A stretch of 64,000 nt of DNA, from NCBI GenBank assembly GCA_035411585.1, contig DAONTI010000003.1, positions 124,001 through 188,000 on the forward strand. Direction: 5' to 3'. This DNA comes from MWDV01 sp002070715. Its GTDB lineage: Bacteria > Verrucomicrobiota > Verrucomicrobiia > Limisphaerales > MWDV01. The position numbers were made by a program, and so were the translations under genes. Position 1 is the first letter of the stretch, and the number at the start of each line of letters is the position of its first letter. The notes beneath the pieces were generated by a model. The model ran no database searches. It saw only the letters and a list, made by a program, of their open reading frames with translations, and had not been told where the DNA came from. Shown in pieces: positions 51,889 through 60,355 of the stretch.

Positions 51889-54273
51889 TCACGCCATCGC
51901 GCGGGCGATGCTGTTCCACCAAGCGTCGTGCAACTCGGCAAGCGGGACGGCGAATTCACCGGCGGCGGTTTTGACCGTCAATTGATCCCCGCCGACGGTG
52001 CCGATCCGCACCGCCGGCACACCCATCAGCTTGGCGCGTTCCACCACTTTCACAGCATCAAGGGCAGGACAACTGATGACCACGCGCGATTGGGTTTCAC
52101 CAAAGAGCAACGCATCCAAACGGGACGCCGTCCTTCTACCCGATTCCTCTCCCTCCGCGGGCGAATTGGAAGGATTGGTCAGCGACGTCAGATCAATCGT
52201 GGCGCCAACCAACCGCGGGGTTTCAGAATCTCCCCCCTGGCTGATACAGCATTCCGCCAGCGCCACCGCCAAACCGCCTTCACTGCAATCGTGTGCGCTC
52301 TTCACCAAACCGGATTGAATCAGGCCGAGCAAGGTGGTGTGCAGCGTTTTTGCCGTTTCGAGGTCACAACGCGGCGGCGCGCCGTTTTTGAGGCCGTGCA
52401 TCACCTGTAAATAGGCGCTGCCCCCGAGGCCTTGCAATGGCGTATCCTCGACAGCGTCGCCCAGTAAAATGATGGCGTCGTCCGCATCCTTGAACCATTG
52501 CGTCGTGACGTGTTCGGGTTTTTCGATCAGACCGACGACGGCGATCACAGGGGTCGGATCAATCGGTCCGGCGGGGTTTTGATTGTAAAGCGAGCAATTG
52601 CCGCCGGTGACGGGGGCGTTGAACGCCCGGCAGCCATCCGCCAGGCCGCGCACCGATTCCGCGATCTGCCAGAACAGTTCCGGCTCCGTCGGGCTGGGCA
52701 TATTGAGATTGTCGGTGGCGCCCAACGGAATCGCACCGGCGCAAGCCAAGTTGCGGCACGCCTCGGCCACGGCGATTTTAGCGCCTTCGTAGGGATCGAG
52801 ATACGCGTAGGCGCCGTTGCAATCCACCGTCAGCGCGATCAGTTTTTCAGGAAAGGATTTGGCTGTCGCGTCCCCCTGCGGAGGCAGTGAATCGGCTTGG
52901 ATGCGGACCACGGCGGCATCGCTGCCGGGCGTCACCACCACGCCGCCGCTCCGTTGGGAATCAAATTGGCGGTATGCCCAGTTTTTGGAAGCGATGCTGG
53001 GCCAGGCCAGCAACCTTTTCAAATCCGCCGCCGGATTTTGCGTGTCGGACACTCCGTCCACCCGGAAGGCGCGGACGGCTGCCAAATATCCGGGCTCGGT
53101 CGCGGCGCGCTGATACACGGGCGATTCATCGGTTATTTTTTTGGCGGGGATATCGGCCACACATTTGCCGCCGTGTTTGATCACCATGCGGCCCGTATCT
53201 GTCACCACGCCGATTTCAGCCCACGGCACTTCCCATTTATCGAAAATCTGTTTTGCCTCCGCCTCCCGGCCCTGATGGATGACGATGAGCATGCGCTCCT
53301 GCGATTCTGACAGCATGATTTCGTAGCTGCTCATGCTCGGGGCGCGTTGCGGGACCCGGTCGAGTTCGATCTCGATCCCCGTGCCTGCGCGTGCGGCGGT
53401 TTCGCAGGTGGAACAAGTCAGCCCCGCCGCGCCCATGTCCTGCATCCCGGCCACCGCGCCGGTGGCGAGCAATTCCAGGCAGGCGCCGCACACCCGTTTT
53501 TCCATGACCGGATCGCCCGCCGGCACCGCGCCACGCTGGCGTTCCGCGGAGGCTTCCGTCAGATCCTGCGACGCAAACACCGCGCCCGCGAGCCCGTCCC
53601 GTCCCGTCGCCGGGCCCAGGTAAAACACCGGATTTCCCACGCCTTGCGCCGCGCCGCGCGTGATCTGTTCATGCCGCAGCACGCCAAGACAAAAGGCGTT
53701 CACGAGCGGGTTGCCCGCGTAGGTCGGGTCGAAATAAACCTCTCCCGCCACCGTCGGGAGGCCAAAGTGATTACCGTAATGCGCAAGGCCGCTGATCACC
53801 CCGGCAAAGAGCTGCCGATTGTTTTGCACCGCCGCTGTGTCGGGCGCGCTTTCGTCTTCGCTTGTGATCGGACCGAAGCGTAGCGAGTTCATCGCGCAGA
53901 GCGGTCGCGCACCCATGGTGAAGATGTCGCGGATGACCCCGCCGACACCTGTGGCGGCGCCATGAAACGGCTCAATCGCGCTCGGATGATTGTGGGACTC
54001 GATTTTGAAGGCGATGGCGACGCCGTCTCCAATATCCACCACCCCGGCGTTTTCCTCGCCCGCGCCGACGAGGATCCGGGGCGACTGCGTGGGAAAGGTC
54101 TTGAGCAGCGGCTTGGTGTTTTTGTAACTGCAATGCTCGCTCCACATCACCGAAAACACGCCCAACTCGGTATAGGTCGGCTCGCGGCCGAGGATCTGTT
54201 TGACGTGGGCGTATTCTTCGGGAGTCAGATTATGCTGGGCAACCAGTTCGGGCGTAATGACGGGTTCGTTCAT
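51889..54273 (-). CDS. purL: Phosphoribosylformylglycinamidine synthase subunit PurL
   Basis: PurL catalyses the fourth step of purine synthesis, ATP- and glutamine-dependent amidination of FGAR, with PurQ and PurS as partners. ATG 54273 gives 794 residues (MNEPVITPELVAQHNLTPEE), somewhat longer than usual for the small-type PurL. Motifs: FSVMWSEHCSYKNTKPLL at about 41, IESHNHPSAIEPFHGAATG at about 92, and a second AIRS-like half with DCNGAYAYLDPYEGA and HDCSEGGLAVALAE near 670. A hydrophilic insertion (NPSNSPAEGEESGRRTAS) at about 699-717 separates the last conserved DL-S-L and LDALLFGE elements. No other pur gene is adjacent. Confidence 0.95.
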   Translation of the reverse strand: MNEPVITPELVAQHNLTPEEYAHVKQILGREPTYTELGVFSVMWSEHCSYKNTKPLLKTFPTQSPRILVGAGEENAGVVDIGDGVAIAFKIESHNHPSAIEPFHGAATGVGGVIRDIFTMGARPLCAMNSLRFGPITSEDESAPDTAAVQNNRQLFAGVISGLAHYGNHFGLPTVAGEVYFDPTYAGNPLVNAFCLGVLRHEQITRGAAQGVGNPVFYLGPATGRDGLAGAVFASQDLTEASAERQRGAVPAGDPVMEKRVCGACLELLATGAVAGMQDMGAAGLTCSTCETAARAGTGIEIELDRVPQRAPSMSSYEIMLSESQERMLIVIHQGREAEAKQIFDKWEVPWAEIGVVTDTGRMVIKHGGKCVADIPAKKITDESPVYQRAATEPGYLAAVRAFRVDGVSDTQNPAADLKRLLAWPSIASKNWAYRQFDSQRSGGVVVTPGSDAAVVRIQADSLPPQGDATAKSFPEKLIALTVDCNGAYAYLDPYEGAKIAVAEACRNLACAGAIPLGATDNLNMPSPTEPELFWQIAESVRGLADGCRAFNAPVTGGNCSLYNQNPAGPIDPTPVIAVVGLIEKPEHVTTQWFKDADDAIILLGDAVEDTPLQGLGGSAYLQVMHGLKNGAPPRCDLETAKTLHTTLLGLIQSGLVKSAHDCSEGGLAVALAECCISQGGDSETPRLVGATIDLTSLTNPSNSPAEGEESGRRTASRLDALLFGETQSRVVISCPALDAVKVVERAKLMGVPAVRIGTVGGDQLTVKTAAGEFAVPLAELHDAWWNSIARAMA

Positions 54274-54560
54274 AACTAAGATGGACAAGGTTAAAATCAG
54301 TTCAAGCGGCGATCCTTCCGCGGCGGCGACGGGCAAAATCCCAATCGCTGGGAATCGCCAAGGCGTATTCCCCGGCGCACCCCGCCGGGTTGAACCGGGC
54401 TTTTGCGGTTGGGCGAATGGATTCGGTGTTCATGTCAAAACGGGACGCACCCGTTAAAAAATTCGCCGGGCAGCGTGGGGAATTGGCCCGCAGCAGGCGA
54501 GCTTTTTTCCCGTCACGCTTTCCCCGGTCCGGAAAGCCTGCTAACTACTGGGGGCATTTG

Positions 54561-55664
54561 ATGAAAGTGTTTCTCCAAATTCGGTGGATGCGCCTGCTGG
54601 CGGGCTTGGGGTTGGCGGCCGGCCTGGCGCTGGGAGCCCGGGCGCACGAAGTCGGTTTAAGTACCGCCGTGGCGCAGGTGCGGACCCAGGCCGTGACGGT
54701 GGAACTGACCTTCGCCCTCAAGGACGCGGAGGAGCTGGCGGAACTGGATGCGAATCGCGATGGCCAGGTGACGGCGACGGAATTTGCGACGCGGGAAGAC
54801 GAATACAACGAAATCATTGCCACCACCTGCGGACTGCGGCTGGGCGACGCCTTCATCCCCCCGGCGTCCGTGCGGAGCTTGCTGGACACCAGCAACAATG
54901 TGGTCAGCTTGCTGGAGTTTCCGGTGGGGATGTTTGAGCGCCTGGACCTGCATTTTGAGGTGATCCGCGAACTCCCCGCCGGACACCGGACGTTGTTCAG
55001 CTTGGTGAACGCAGCGGGCCAAACGATCACCGAACGATTACTCAACCAGAATTCGCCCGTGACCACCATCCGCGGTGATGCGGAAGCGTCCGCGCCGGCT
55101 GGTGTCCTGCCGTCGTTCGCCGGATTCTTCTGGCTCGGCGTGGAGCATATCGGCATCGGCTACGACCATCTGATGTTCTTGTTCGGACTGTTGCTGGTCA
55201 CCCATCGGTTTCGCGACGCGTTCGTGGTCATTAGCTGTTTCACCTTGGCGCATTCGATCACGCTGGCGGTGGCAACGTTTGACCTGTTGAATCTGCCCGG
55301 CGAATACACCGAACCCCTGATCGCCGCGACGATCATTTACGTGGGCGCGGAAAACATCCTGCGCCGGGGACATCCCCGCGGTCGCTGGTTGCTCACCTTT
55401 CTCTTCGGCTTGATTCACGGTTTCGGATTCGCCTCGGTGCTGCGGGATTTGGGCGTGGGCGCCCGGGGCGGCGGCGTGACGATGCCGTTGTTGGCCTTCA
55501 ATCTGGGCGTGGAACTGGGGCAGATTGCCATCGCCGCGATGGCGCTGCCGATCATCTGGCGGCTGCACCGGAACCCGGCGTTCGTCCGTTATCTGGTGCC
55601 GGGCGGCTCGGCGGTGGTGGTGGTGCTGGGGGTATTTTGGTTGATCCAGCGCGTGTGGTTTTGA
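54561..55664 (+). CDS. HupE/UreJ-like membrane protein with EF-hand-like loop
   Basis: ATG 54561 gives 367 residues with a signal peptide (LLAGLGLAAGLALGARA, then HEVGL). The exported N-terminal part (about 32-190) contains DANRDGQVTATEF starting at Asp63, a complete 12-residue EF-hand loop. The C-terminal part (about 195-365) has six or so membrane helices with GVEHIGIGYDHLMFLFGLLL, CFTLAHSITLAVA and GLIHGFGFA, the His-rich pattern of the HupE/UreJ_2 family. Related proteins are proposed nickel or cobalt permeases, but most are uncharacterised and no urease or hydrogenase gene is near. The upstream frame to 54390 is not credible protein. Confidence 0.85.
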   Translation: MKVFLQIRWMRLLAGLGLAAGLALGARAHEVGLSTAVAQVRTQAVTVELTFALKDAEELAELDANRDGQVTATEFATREDEYNEIIATTCGLRLGDAFIPPASVRSLLDTSNNVVSLLEFPVGMFERLDLHFEVIRELPAGHRTLFSLVNAAGQTITERLLNQNSPVTTIRGDAEASAPAGVLPSFAGFFWLGVEHIGIGYDHLMFLFGLLLVTHRFRDAFVVISCFTLAHSITLAVATFDLLNLPGEYTEPLIAATIIYVGAENILRRGHPRGRWLLTFLFGLIHGFGFASVLRDLGVGARGGGVTMPLLAFNLGVELGQIAIAAMALPIIWRLHRNPAFVRYLVPGGSAVVVVLGVFWLIQRVWF

Positions 55665-55667
55665 ATC

Positions 55668-55709
55668 GGGGGACGGCGGGGGACGACCACCGCCCCGCCG
55701 CCGTCCCCC
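55668..55709. terminator. Strong hairpin between convergent genes
   Basis: A perfect 12-bp GC-rich stem (GGGGGACGGCGG at 55668-55679 with CCGCCGTCCCCC at 55698-55709) and an 18-base loop fill the 51-base gap between two stops. There is no T-run, so termination efficiency is uncertain; it may serve both strands. Confidence 0.6.
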
Positions 55710-55715
55710 GCGAGA

Positions 55716-56141
55716 TTAACGCGCTTGCCGCACGCGGATGGTGAATCGCTTCGCGCGATCGTTGATCGAGACGAACTTCACCTGTTCTGTGGCGTTCTCG
55801 GTGAGGATGACCGGTACGAACGGTGTTTCGTCGCCGGTGCCGATGCCGTTCACGTCTTTGAACACACAATTGGCCTGCACTTCGATGCGACGATTCTCGC
55901 GGTTGCGCAACAACACGGTCACTTCAAGCCGACCGTCGGGCAGGGTTTGCGCGAAAGGCTGGCCGGTGACCGTGACCGACCGGCGCACGCCGCGATCAAG
56001 CAACACGACCGGCTCGGTGCTTTCGTAAGCGGGAGTTTTCGAGGGTTGCGGCGTGTACGGGCCTTTGTCGTACGTGCGGCAGCCGGCCAGCAGCAGGGTG
56101 GCGGCGGCGAGCGTGATGGTGGGCAGAAGGATCAGTTTCAT
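55716..56141 (-). CDS. YcfL-like (DUF1425) lipoprotein
   Basis: ATG 56141 gives 141 residues and overlaps the upstream gene stop as ATGA. The signal ends in the lipobox TLLLAGC. The mature part is a small beta-rich domain (VVLLDRGVRRSVTVTGQPFA, LEVTVLLRNRENRRIEVQAN, ENATEQVKFVSINDRAKRF) in the layout of E. coli YcfL. It is the third gene of a minus-strand set with a COG3014-like lipoprotein and an LpoB-like protein, the same partners that accompany ycfL elsewhere. A periplasmic role linked to cell-wall synthesis is inferred from this context. Confidence 0.75.
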   Translation of the reverse strand: MKLILLPTITLAAATLLLAGCRTYDKGPYTPQPSKTPAYESTEPVVLLDRGVRRSVTVTGQPFAQTLPDGRLEVTVLLRNRENRRIEVQANCVFKDVNGIGTGDETPFVPVILTENATEQVKFVSINDRAKRFTIRVRQAR

Positions 56142-57409
56142 TGTGTTTGTGGTGTGGTTGATGTGTCGCTGACAAAAATAACCTGGTCCGGCCCTCCGGC
56201 GGGCACGGTGAATGAGACGGTTTTGGTCAGTTTTTCCACGGGTTTCCCGGCGGCATCGAGAAATTGAATCGTCGCCGTGTGCGCGCCCGGGGGCAGGATC
56301 AACTGGGCGAAGCTGAGCCACTGCGGCAGATTATCCCACATGCGCACATCGGCCTCCGGCGAAGCGGCCGAGGAAACAATTTTGCTGACCAACCCCGCCG
56401 CCAACAGACCCAGACCGACGCTATTGGCGGTGCTGTGCCGGTTGCCAGTGCCCGCCAGGACGGCGCCGCTTACAATCGCCGCGTCGCCGAAAGAATCCGT
56501 GGCTGACTTGAACACCGCTTGGTTGGCGAGAATATGGTCCATCACGCGACCGCCGCGCGTGGTGGCTTGAAAATTCACGTCGTCCACCGGCGCGATGGGA
56601 ATGTTCAGGTTATTCAGACTCAAGCGCGCCGATTTGACCGACGAGGGGCGCGTGCGAAACCGCAATTGTTCGCCGTAATTGCCGGTGGCGTATTTCACGG
56701 GACCGGGACCGAATTCGACAATAAAGAGCGTGTTCACGGCGGGATTGAGGGGCGGCAGACTGGCATTGCGCACGTTCGCCTGCGCACGCTGCAAGGCGTC
56801 CGTGCCGTCCCCTCCCAGCTTGGCCGTGGCCAGGGCCTCCAAGTAATCCGGCAGTACCCAGTCGCCGGCGTAGGTCTTGTCCGCAGTGTCGCTGTCCTCA
56901 AACTGCGCGCTGCGGAAACAGGCGCGCGCGTTGTCCAGTTCGCCGTCGCGCCAATACAGCACGCCGCGATAAAAATAAGCCATGCTCCGCTCGTACGGTT
57001 CGCCGATGAACGTCTTGCGCGATTCGCGTTGAAACAGACCGCGCGACTTTCGGGCTTCCGCGTCCGGGCCGTAAATCCCCTGCAGCGTCAGCAAAGCGTC
57101 ATCGAGCAAGGGCCGGGCCTCGGCAAATTTGCCCTGGCGCATGGCGGCGGCGGCGGTGCGGTATTGCCAGAGCACCCGATCCCGCGCCGGCCCTTCGGCG
57201 GCCATCCGGGGCCCGTCCACCAGAATGTCACCCGTCAAGGCGGTGGACGGAGTGGAAGTGGTGGCGCAACCGACGAAGACAAGCACCACGGCAAGAGCGG
57301 TCGCTTTTACCGTCAAGGCACAGCGGCGCCAAAGCGCGAGGCCGGCAAAGGCGGCGGCCCCGGGCGTCTTGGCGTCTTGGCGTCCTGGCGTTAGTGCTTT
57401 CATCAACAA
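56138..57409 (-). CDS. COG3014-like lipoprotein
   Basis: This is a 423-residue frame from 57409. A lipobox (VVLVFVGC) lies at about 41-48, leaving an unusually long N-terminal stretch that includes the translation of short GGCGTCTT-type tandem repeats; a TTG at 57316 would give a normal signal peptide and may be the true start. The mature part begins with TPR-like helices (LWQYRTAAAAMRQGKFAEAR, YFYRGVLYWRDGELDNARAC). A beta-rich second half follows, with LFIVEFGPGPVKY, a glycine-rich membrane-like segment (SVGLGLLAAGLVSKIVSSAA) and a final LPPGAHTATIQF domain. It fits COG3014, usually found beside YcfL and LpoB. Confidence 0.7.
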   Translation of the reverse strand: MLMKALTPGRQDAKTPGAAAFAGLALWRRCALTVKATALAVVLVFVGCATTSTPSTALTGDILVDGPRMAAEGPARDRVLWQYRTAAAAMRQGKFAEARPLLDDALLTLQGIYGPDAEARKSRGLFQRESRKTFIGEPYERSMAYFYRGVLYWRDGELDNARACFRSAQFEDSDTADKTYAGDWVLPDYLEALATAKLGGDGTDALQRAQANVRNASLPPLNPAVNTLFIVEFGPGPVKYATGNYGEQLRFRTRPSSVKSARLSLNNLNIPIAPVDDVNFQATTRGGRVMDHILANQAVFKSATDSFGDAAIVSGAVLAGTGNRHSTANSVGLGLLAAGLVSKIVSSAASPEADVRMWDNLPQWLSFAQLILPPGAHTATIQFLDAAGKPVEKLTKTVSFTVPAGGPDQVIFVSDTSTTPQTQ

Positions 57410-57616
57410 AGGGTGTTCAACCCAATCAACGGATTGGCCCCGATTTCAACGGCATGCCTCGGGCTTATCGGATGGCTCCTGCTGTGGAATTTCGTCGGCA
57501 GTTCTCACTTTAACCCAACGCATCGCCCGCACAGCTATCGCGACGAGGGGATGCGGTCTTTCGGGTAATGCACACGCATCGCTCTGCTCCCGCGTGTATT
57601 GGTCGCCGCTGGAGGG

Positions 57617-58249
57617 CTACCGATACGCCGCGTCCTCCAGCCCCTGCTTTTTCATCTCCGCCATGTCTTCCCAGACGATGGCGCTGGTGCGGGCGTCAAT
57701 CAGTTGAAACGCGTACAAGATGTAATCGCTCGTGCCCGCCTTGGTGCGCGTGGACATGCCCTCCAGCGAACCGGTCAGGAAATAATCCGCGCCCTTGAAT
57801 TCCTGCATCCCGGGATCGGTGGTGGCGGTGACAGCGCCCTCCCGCTTGAGGTTGCGCTCCTTTTCCAATGCCGCCATCCGGTCGCGCGCCAGGAACGTCA
57901 CCTTGCCGAAGGTCTTTGAGTTGAGCTGCGCCCGGATGCGCGTGAGGAAGATGTCCTTGTTGATCGGGAAACGTGTTTTGTTCTCGACGGGATCGAGCAC
58001 CACGATCGGCGGCGTGGGGGCGTTCGCGATCTGCGGAATGGCCAGGATGCTGCGCGCCATTTGGTCCGCAACCGCCACGAGATCTTGCGATTCGATACCC
58101 GTGCCGGCCACAAAGCCTTGTTCGTCGGCGTTCAGGCGGGTGACGCCCGTGCCGGAAGGATTCTTGACGCCGCTGGAGGCACAACCCGTGACCAGTGCCA
58201 ACGTGGCGGCGGAGATAAGGATGAAGGTGGTTTTGCTCAGTTTTTTCAT
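57617..58249 (-). CDS. LpoB-like penicillin-binding protein activator
   Basis: The 210-residue protein has a lipoprotein signal (TFILISAATLALVTGC). The mature domain fits LpoB: VADQMARSILAIPQI, IVVLDPVENKTRFPINKDIF, LNSKTFGKVTFLARDRM and ADYFLTGSLEGMSTR, ending IVWEDMAEMKK. In E. coli, LpoB reaches from the outer membrane to activate PBP1b. Here no penicillin-binding protein is adjacent, and the partner is unknown. It sits upstream of the COG3014-like gene by 207 bases on the same strand, with the YcfL-like gene after that, and the glycine-zipper gene lies 21 bases upstream. Confidence 0.85.
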   Translation of the reverse strand: MKKLSKTTFILISAATLALVTGCASSGVKNPSGTGVTRLNADEQGFVAGTGIESQDLVAVADQMARSILAIPQIANAPTPPIVVLDPVENKTRFPINKDIFLTRIRAQLNSKTFGKVTFLARDRMAALEKERNLKREGAVTATTDPGMQEFKGADYFLTGSLEGMSTRTKAGTSDYILYAFQLIDARTSAIVWEDMAEMKKQGLEDAAYR

Positions 58250-58270
58250 GTGTGTGGAATCGTTAAATTG

Positions 58271-59002
58271 TCAAAAAGTCGGCGCATCCGGCACCGCGGG
58301 CGCATCCGCGATTTGCGGGCGCGGCGTCCAGTAGTAAGTCGAGTTCGGGGCGGGCCGGGAGGTGGCCGGGTTCTGGACTACCGGCGGGGGAGCAGTCGGA
58401 GGCGCTGGGGGTTGCTGCGTTGCCGGCGGCGACGAAACAGGCGTCGCGTTTCGTTGTTCCTGTCGGCGGGCGGCGTGTTCGGCAACCCCGCCGAGCACCA
58501 ATCCCGCACCCGCGCCAATGGCCGCACCGGCGCCGGCGTCACCGGTCCCCGCACCGATCAACGCCCCTGATGCCGCGCCCAGCAACGCGCCGCCCAGGGT
58601 GTAATTGGGACGCGCAGGCCGATAATACCATCCCGGCGCGCAGTAGGCGTTGGGGGCATAATAGACATAGCCGGCATGTCCGCCCTCGGTGTAGCCATAG
58701 CCAATGTTCGCTGTCGCGGCCGGCACATAAACCGATCCCGCCGCATAATAATCATCCCGTCGCCGCGCCTCGCCCATCAACGCGCCAGCCAACCAGCCGA
58801 TGCCCGCGCCAATGGCGGCGCCCTCGCCGGAAAAGCGGCGATGATAGTGGCCCCGGTGCCGATACGTATGCCCGCCGGTCACGCCGCCAATGACCCCGCC
58901 CAAGGCGGCGCCCGTGAAGGCTTCCGGACCAAACCACTGGGCTTGCGCCGGCCACAGGATGCCGGCGGTCAGCATGAGAAGCAGCGGTTTTTTCATGTTC
59001 AT
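58271..59002 (-). CDS. Glycine-zipper exported protein
   Basis: The 243-residue protein has a signal peptide (LLLMLTAGILWPAQA). Three glycine-zipper segments follow: FTGAALGGVIGGVTGG near 29, GEGAAIGAGIGWLAGALMG near 59, and LGGALLGAASGALIGAGTGD near 135 continuing into GAGAAIGAGAGLVLGG. Between them is a Tyr- and His-rich stretch (THRY-like HTYRHRGHYHRRF and YVYYAPNAYCAP). The C-terminal 60 residues are Pro-rich and disordered. Glycine-zipper proteins are membrane-associated, often outer-membrane. It is the first gene of the LpoB-like set. ATG 58996 is an alternative start. Confidence 0.8.
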   Translation of the reverse strand: MNMKKPLLLMLTAGILWPAQAQWFGPEAFTGAALGGVIGGVTGGHTYRHRGHYHRRFSGEGAAIGAGIGWLAGALMGEARRRDDYYAAGSVYVPAATANIGYGYTEGGHAGYVYYAPNAYCAPGWYYRPARPNYTLGGALLGAASGALIGAGTGDAGAGAAIGAGAGLVLGGVAEHAARRQEQRNATPVSSPPATQQPPAPPTAPPPVVQNPATSRPAPNSTYYWTPRPQIADAPAVPDAPTF

Positions 59003-59153
59003 CCGTTCGACGTTGAAATCCCGGTTTTATTCGTGAGGAGAATTTACCACGAACACGGCTTGGAGCAATCCGGGGCTGACCGCAAACTCCGGTTTTCCCC
59101 CAAAAACAGCGCCCGCCAGCGCGCGGCTGACGGGCGGGACGTGAAAGCCAAAC

Positions 59154-59534
59154 TCAATTCGTGGTCGCGGGCGCGGCCGGTGCGGGCAGCGCTGCGGGCG
59201 GTGCGGCTTCCACCGGCGGTTGCACCAAACCGGCGGGAGGCTGGCGGTTCTGGTTTTCCAGTTCCCGCTCAAAACTGCTGCCCGAGCGGCTGCCGAAGAC
59301 GCTTTGCAAAATGCCCAGGCCGAGCGAAAGCACGAAGAACAAGATAGCCGCGTATTTGGTGATTTTGGTGAGCATGTTGCCCGAGCCGGCGCCAAACAGG
59401 GCGTCGGTGGCGGCGCCGCCGAAGGCCAGGCCCGCGCCCGCCTCCTTCTTGGGCAGTTGAATGAGCACCAAGAGGATCAGCGCCAAACAGTTGAGCACCA
59501 GGATGAAGGTCAAAAGACCGATGATAAATGCCAT
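59154..59534 (-). CDS. secG: Preprotein translocase subunit SecG
   Basis: The 126-residue protein has two membrane helices (IIGLLTFILVLNCLALILLV and YAAILFFVLSLGLGIL) flanking the conserved loop LPKKEAGAGLAFGGAA with the LFGAGSGNMLTKIT segment, as in SecG. The C-terminal 35 residues are Pro/Ala-rich, an extension seen in many Verrucomicrobiota. It is the third gene of a pgk-tpiA-secG unit, 9 bases after tpiA, a gene order found in many bacteria. SecG assists SecYE in export. Confidence 0.93.
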   Translation of the reverse strand: MAFIIGLLTFILVLNCLALILLVLIQLPKKEAGAGLAFGGAATDALFGAGSGNMLTKITKYAAILFFVLSLGLGILQSVFGSRSGSSFERELENQNRQPPAGLVQPPVEAAPPAALPAPAAPATTN

Positions 59535-59543
59535 AACAATCTA

Positions 59544-60308
59544 CTAGATGGAGTTTTTGATGATGTCCGTAAAACTGCGCGCTTCCAAGGCCGCGCCGCC
59601 CACGAGCGCACCGTCCACATCGGGCAGGCTCATGAGCTCCCGGGCGTTGGCCGGTTTCACGCTGCCTCCGTATTGGATGCGCACCTTACGGGCCACCGTT
59701 TCGTCAAACATGCCGGCGAGCACCCGGCGGATGAAGGCGTGCGCTTCCTGCGCCTGCGCCGGGCTGGCGGTCTTGCCGGTGCCAATGGCCCAGACGGGTT
59801 CGTAAGCCACAACGGTTTCCACCATTTGCTCCTTGTCCAATTCCGCGAGACTGCCGCGCACTTGGGTGGACAACACTTGTTCCGTCTGTCCCGCTTCGCG
59901 TTCGGCGAGCGTTTCCCCAATACATACAATAGGTTTCAACGCGGCCCTGTGGACGGCCAGTGCTTTCCGGGCAATCAAGGCATCCGATTCCTGCTGGTAC
60001 TGCCGCCGCTCCGAGTGGCCGAGGATGACATAGCGCACCGAGAATTCCTTGAGCATCACCGCGGCGATCTCCCCCGTATAGGCGCCGACGTTATGTTCAC
60101 TCATGTTCTGCGCGCCGAGCCGGATGTTCGAGTCGAGGATGGCCTTGGACACTTCGCTCAACGCGGTGTACGGCGGGCAGACGACGATGTCCACCTCCTT
60201 CACGTTGGCGAGTTCGAGTTTGAGGCCGGCGGCGAGGTCGAGCGCCTCCGCCACGGTCTTGTTCATCTTCCAGTTGCCGGCAATGATCAGTTTGCGTTCT
60301 TTGTTCAT
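59544..60308 (-). CDS. tpiA: Triosephosphate isomerase
   Basis: TpiA interconverts dihydroxyacetone phosphate and glyceraldehyde 3-phosphate. ATG 60308 gives 254 residues and is preceded by GGAGAG, which settles the start over a longer frame to 60368. The active-site Asn and Lys are in IIAGNWKMNKT at about 8-18, His in ILGHSERRQY at about 98, and the catalytic Glu in VAYEPVWAIGTGKTASP at about 169. RIQYGGSVKPAN and VDGALVGGAALE complete the phosphate site. It follows pgk by 47 bases in the pgk-tpiA-secG unit. Confidence 0.97.
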   Translation of the reverse strand: MNKERKLIIAGNWKMNKTVAEALDLAAGLKLELANVKEVDIVVCPPYTALSEVSKAILDSNIRLGAQNMSEHNVGAYTGEIAAVMLKEFSVRYVILGHSERRQYQQESDALIARKALAVHRAALKPIVCIGETLAEREAGQTEQVLSTQVRGSLAELDKEQMVETVVAYEPVWAIGTGKTASPAQAQEAHAFIRRVLAGMFDETVARKVRIQYGGSVKPANARELMSLPDVDGALVGGAALEARSFTDIIKNSI

Positions 60309-60355
60309 TTGCAATCTCTCCGCATTTTGCGAGCCTGTCCGGGCCGCGTCAACGT

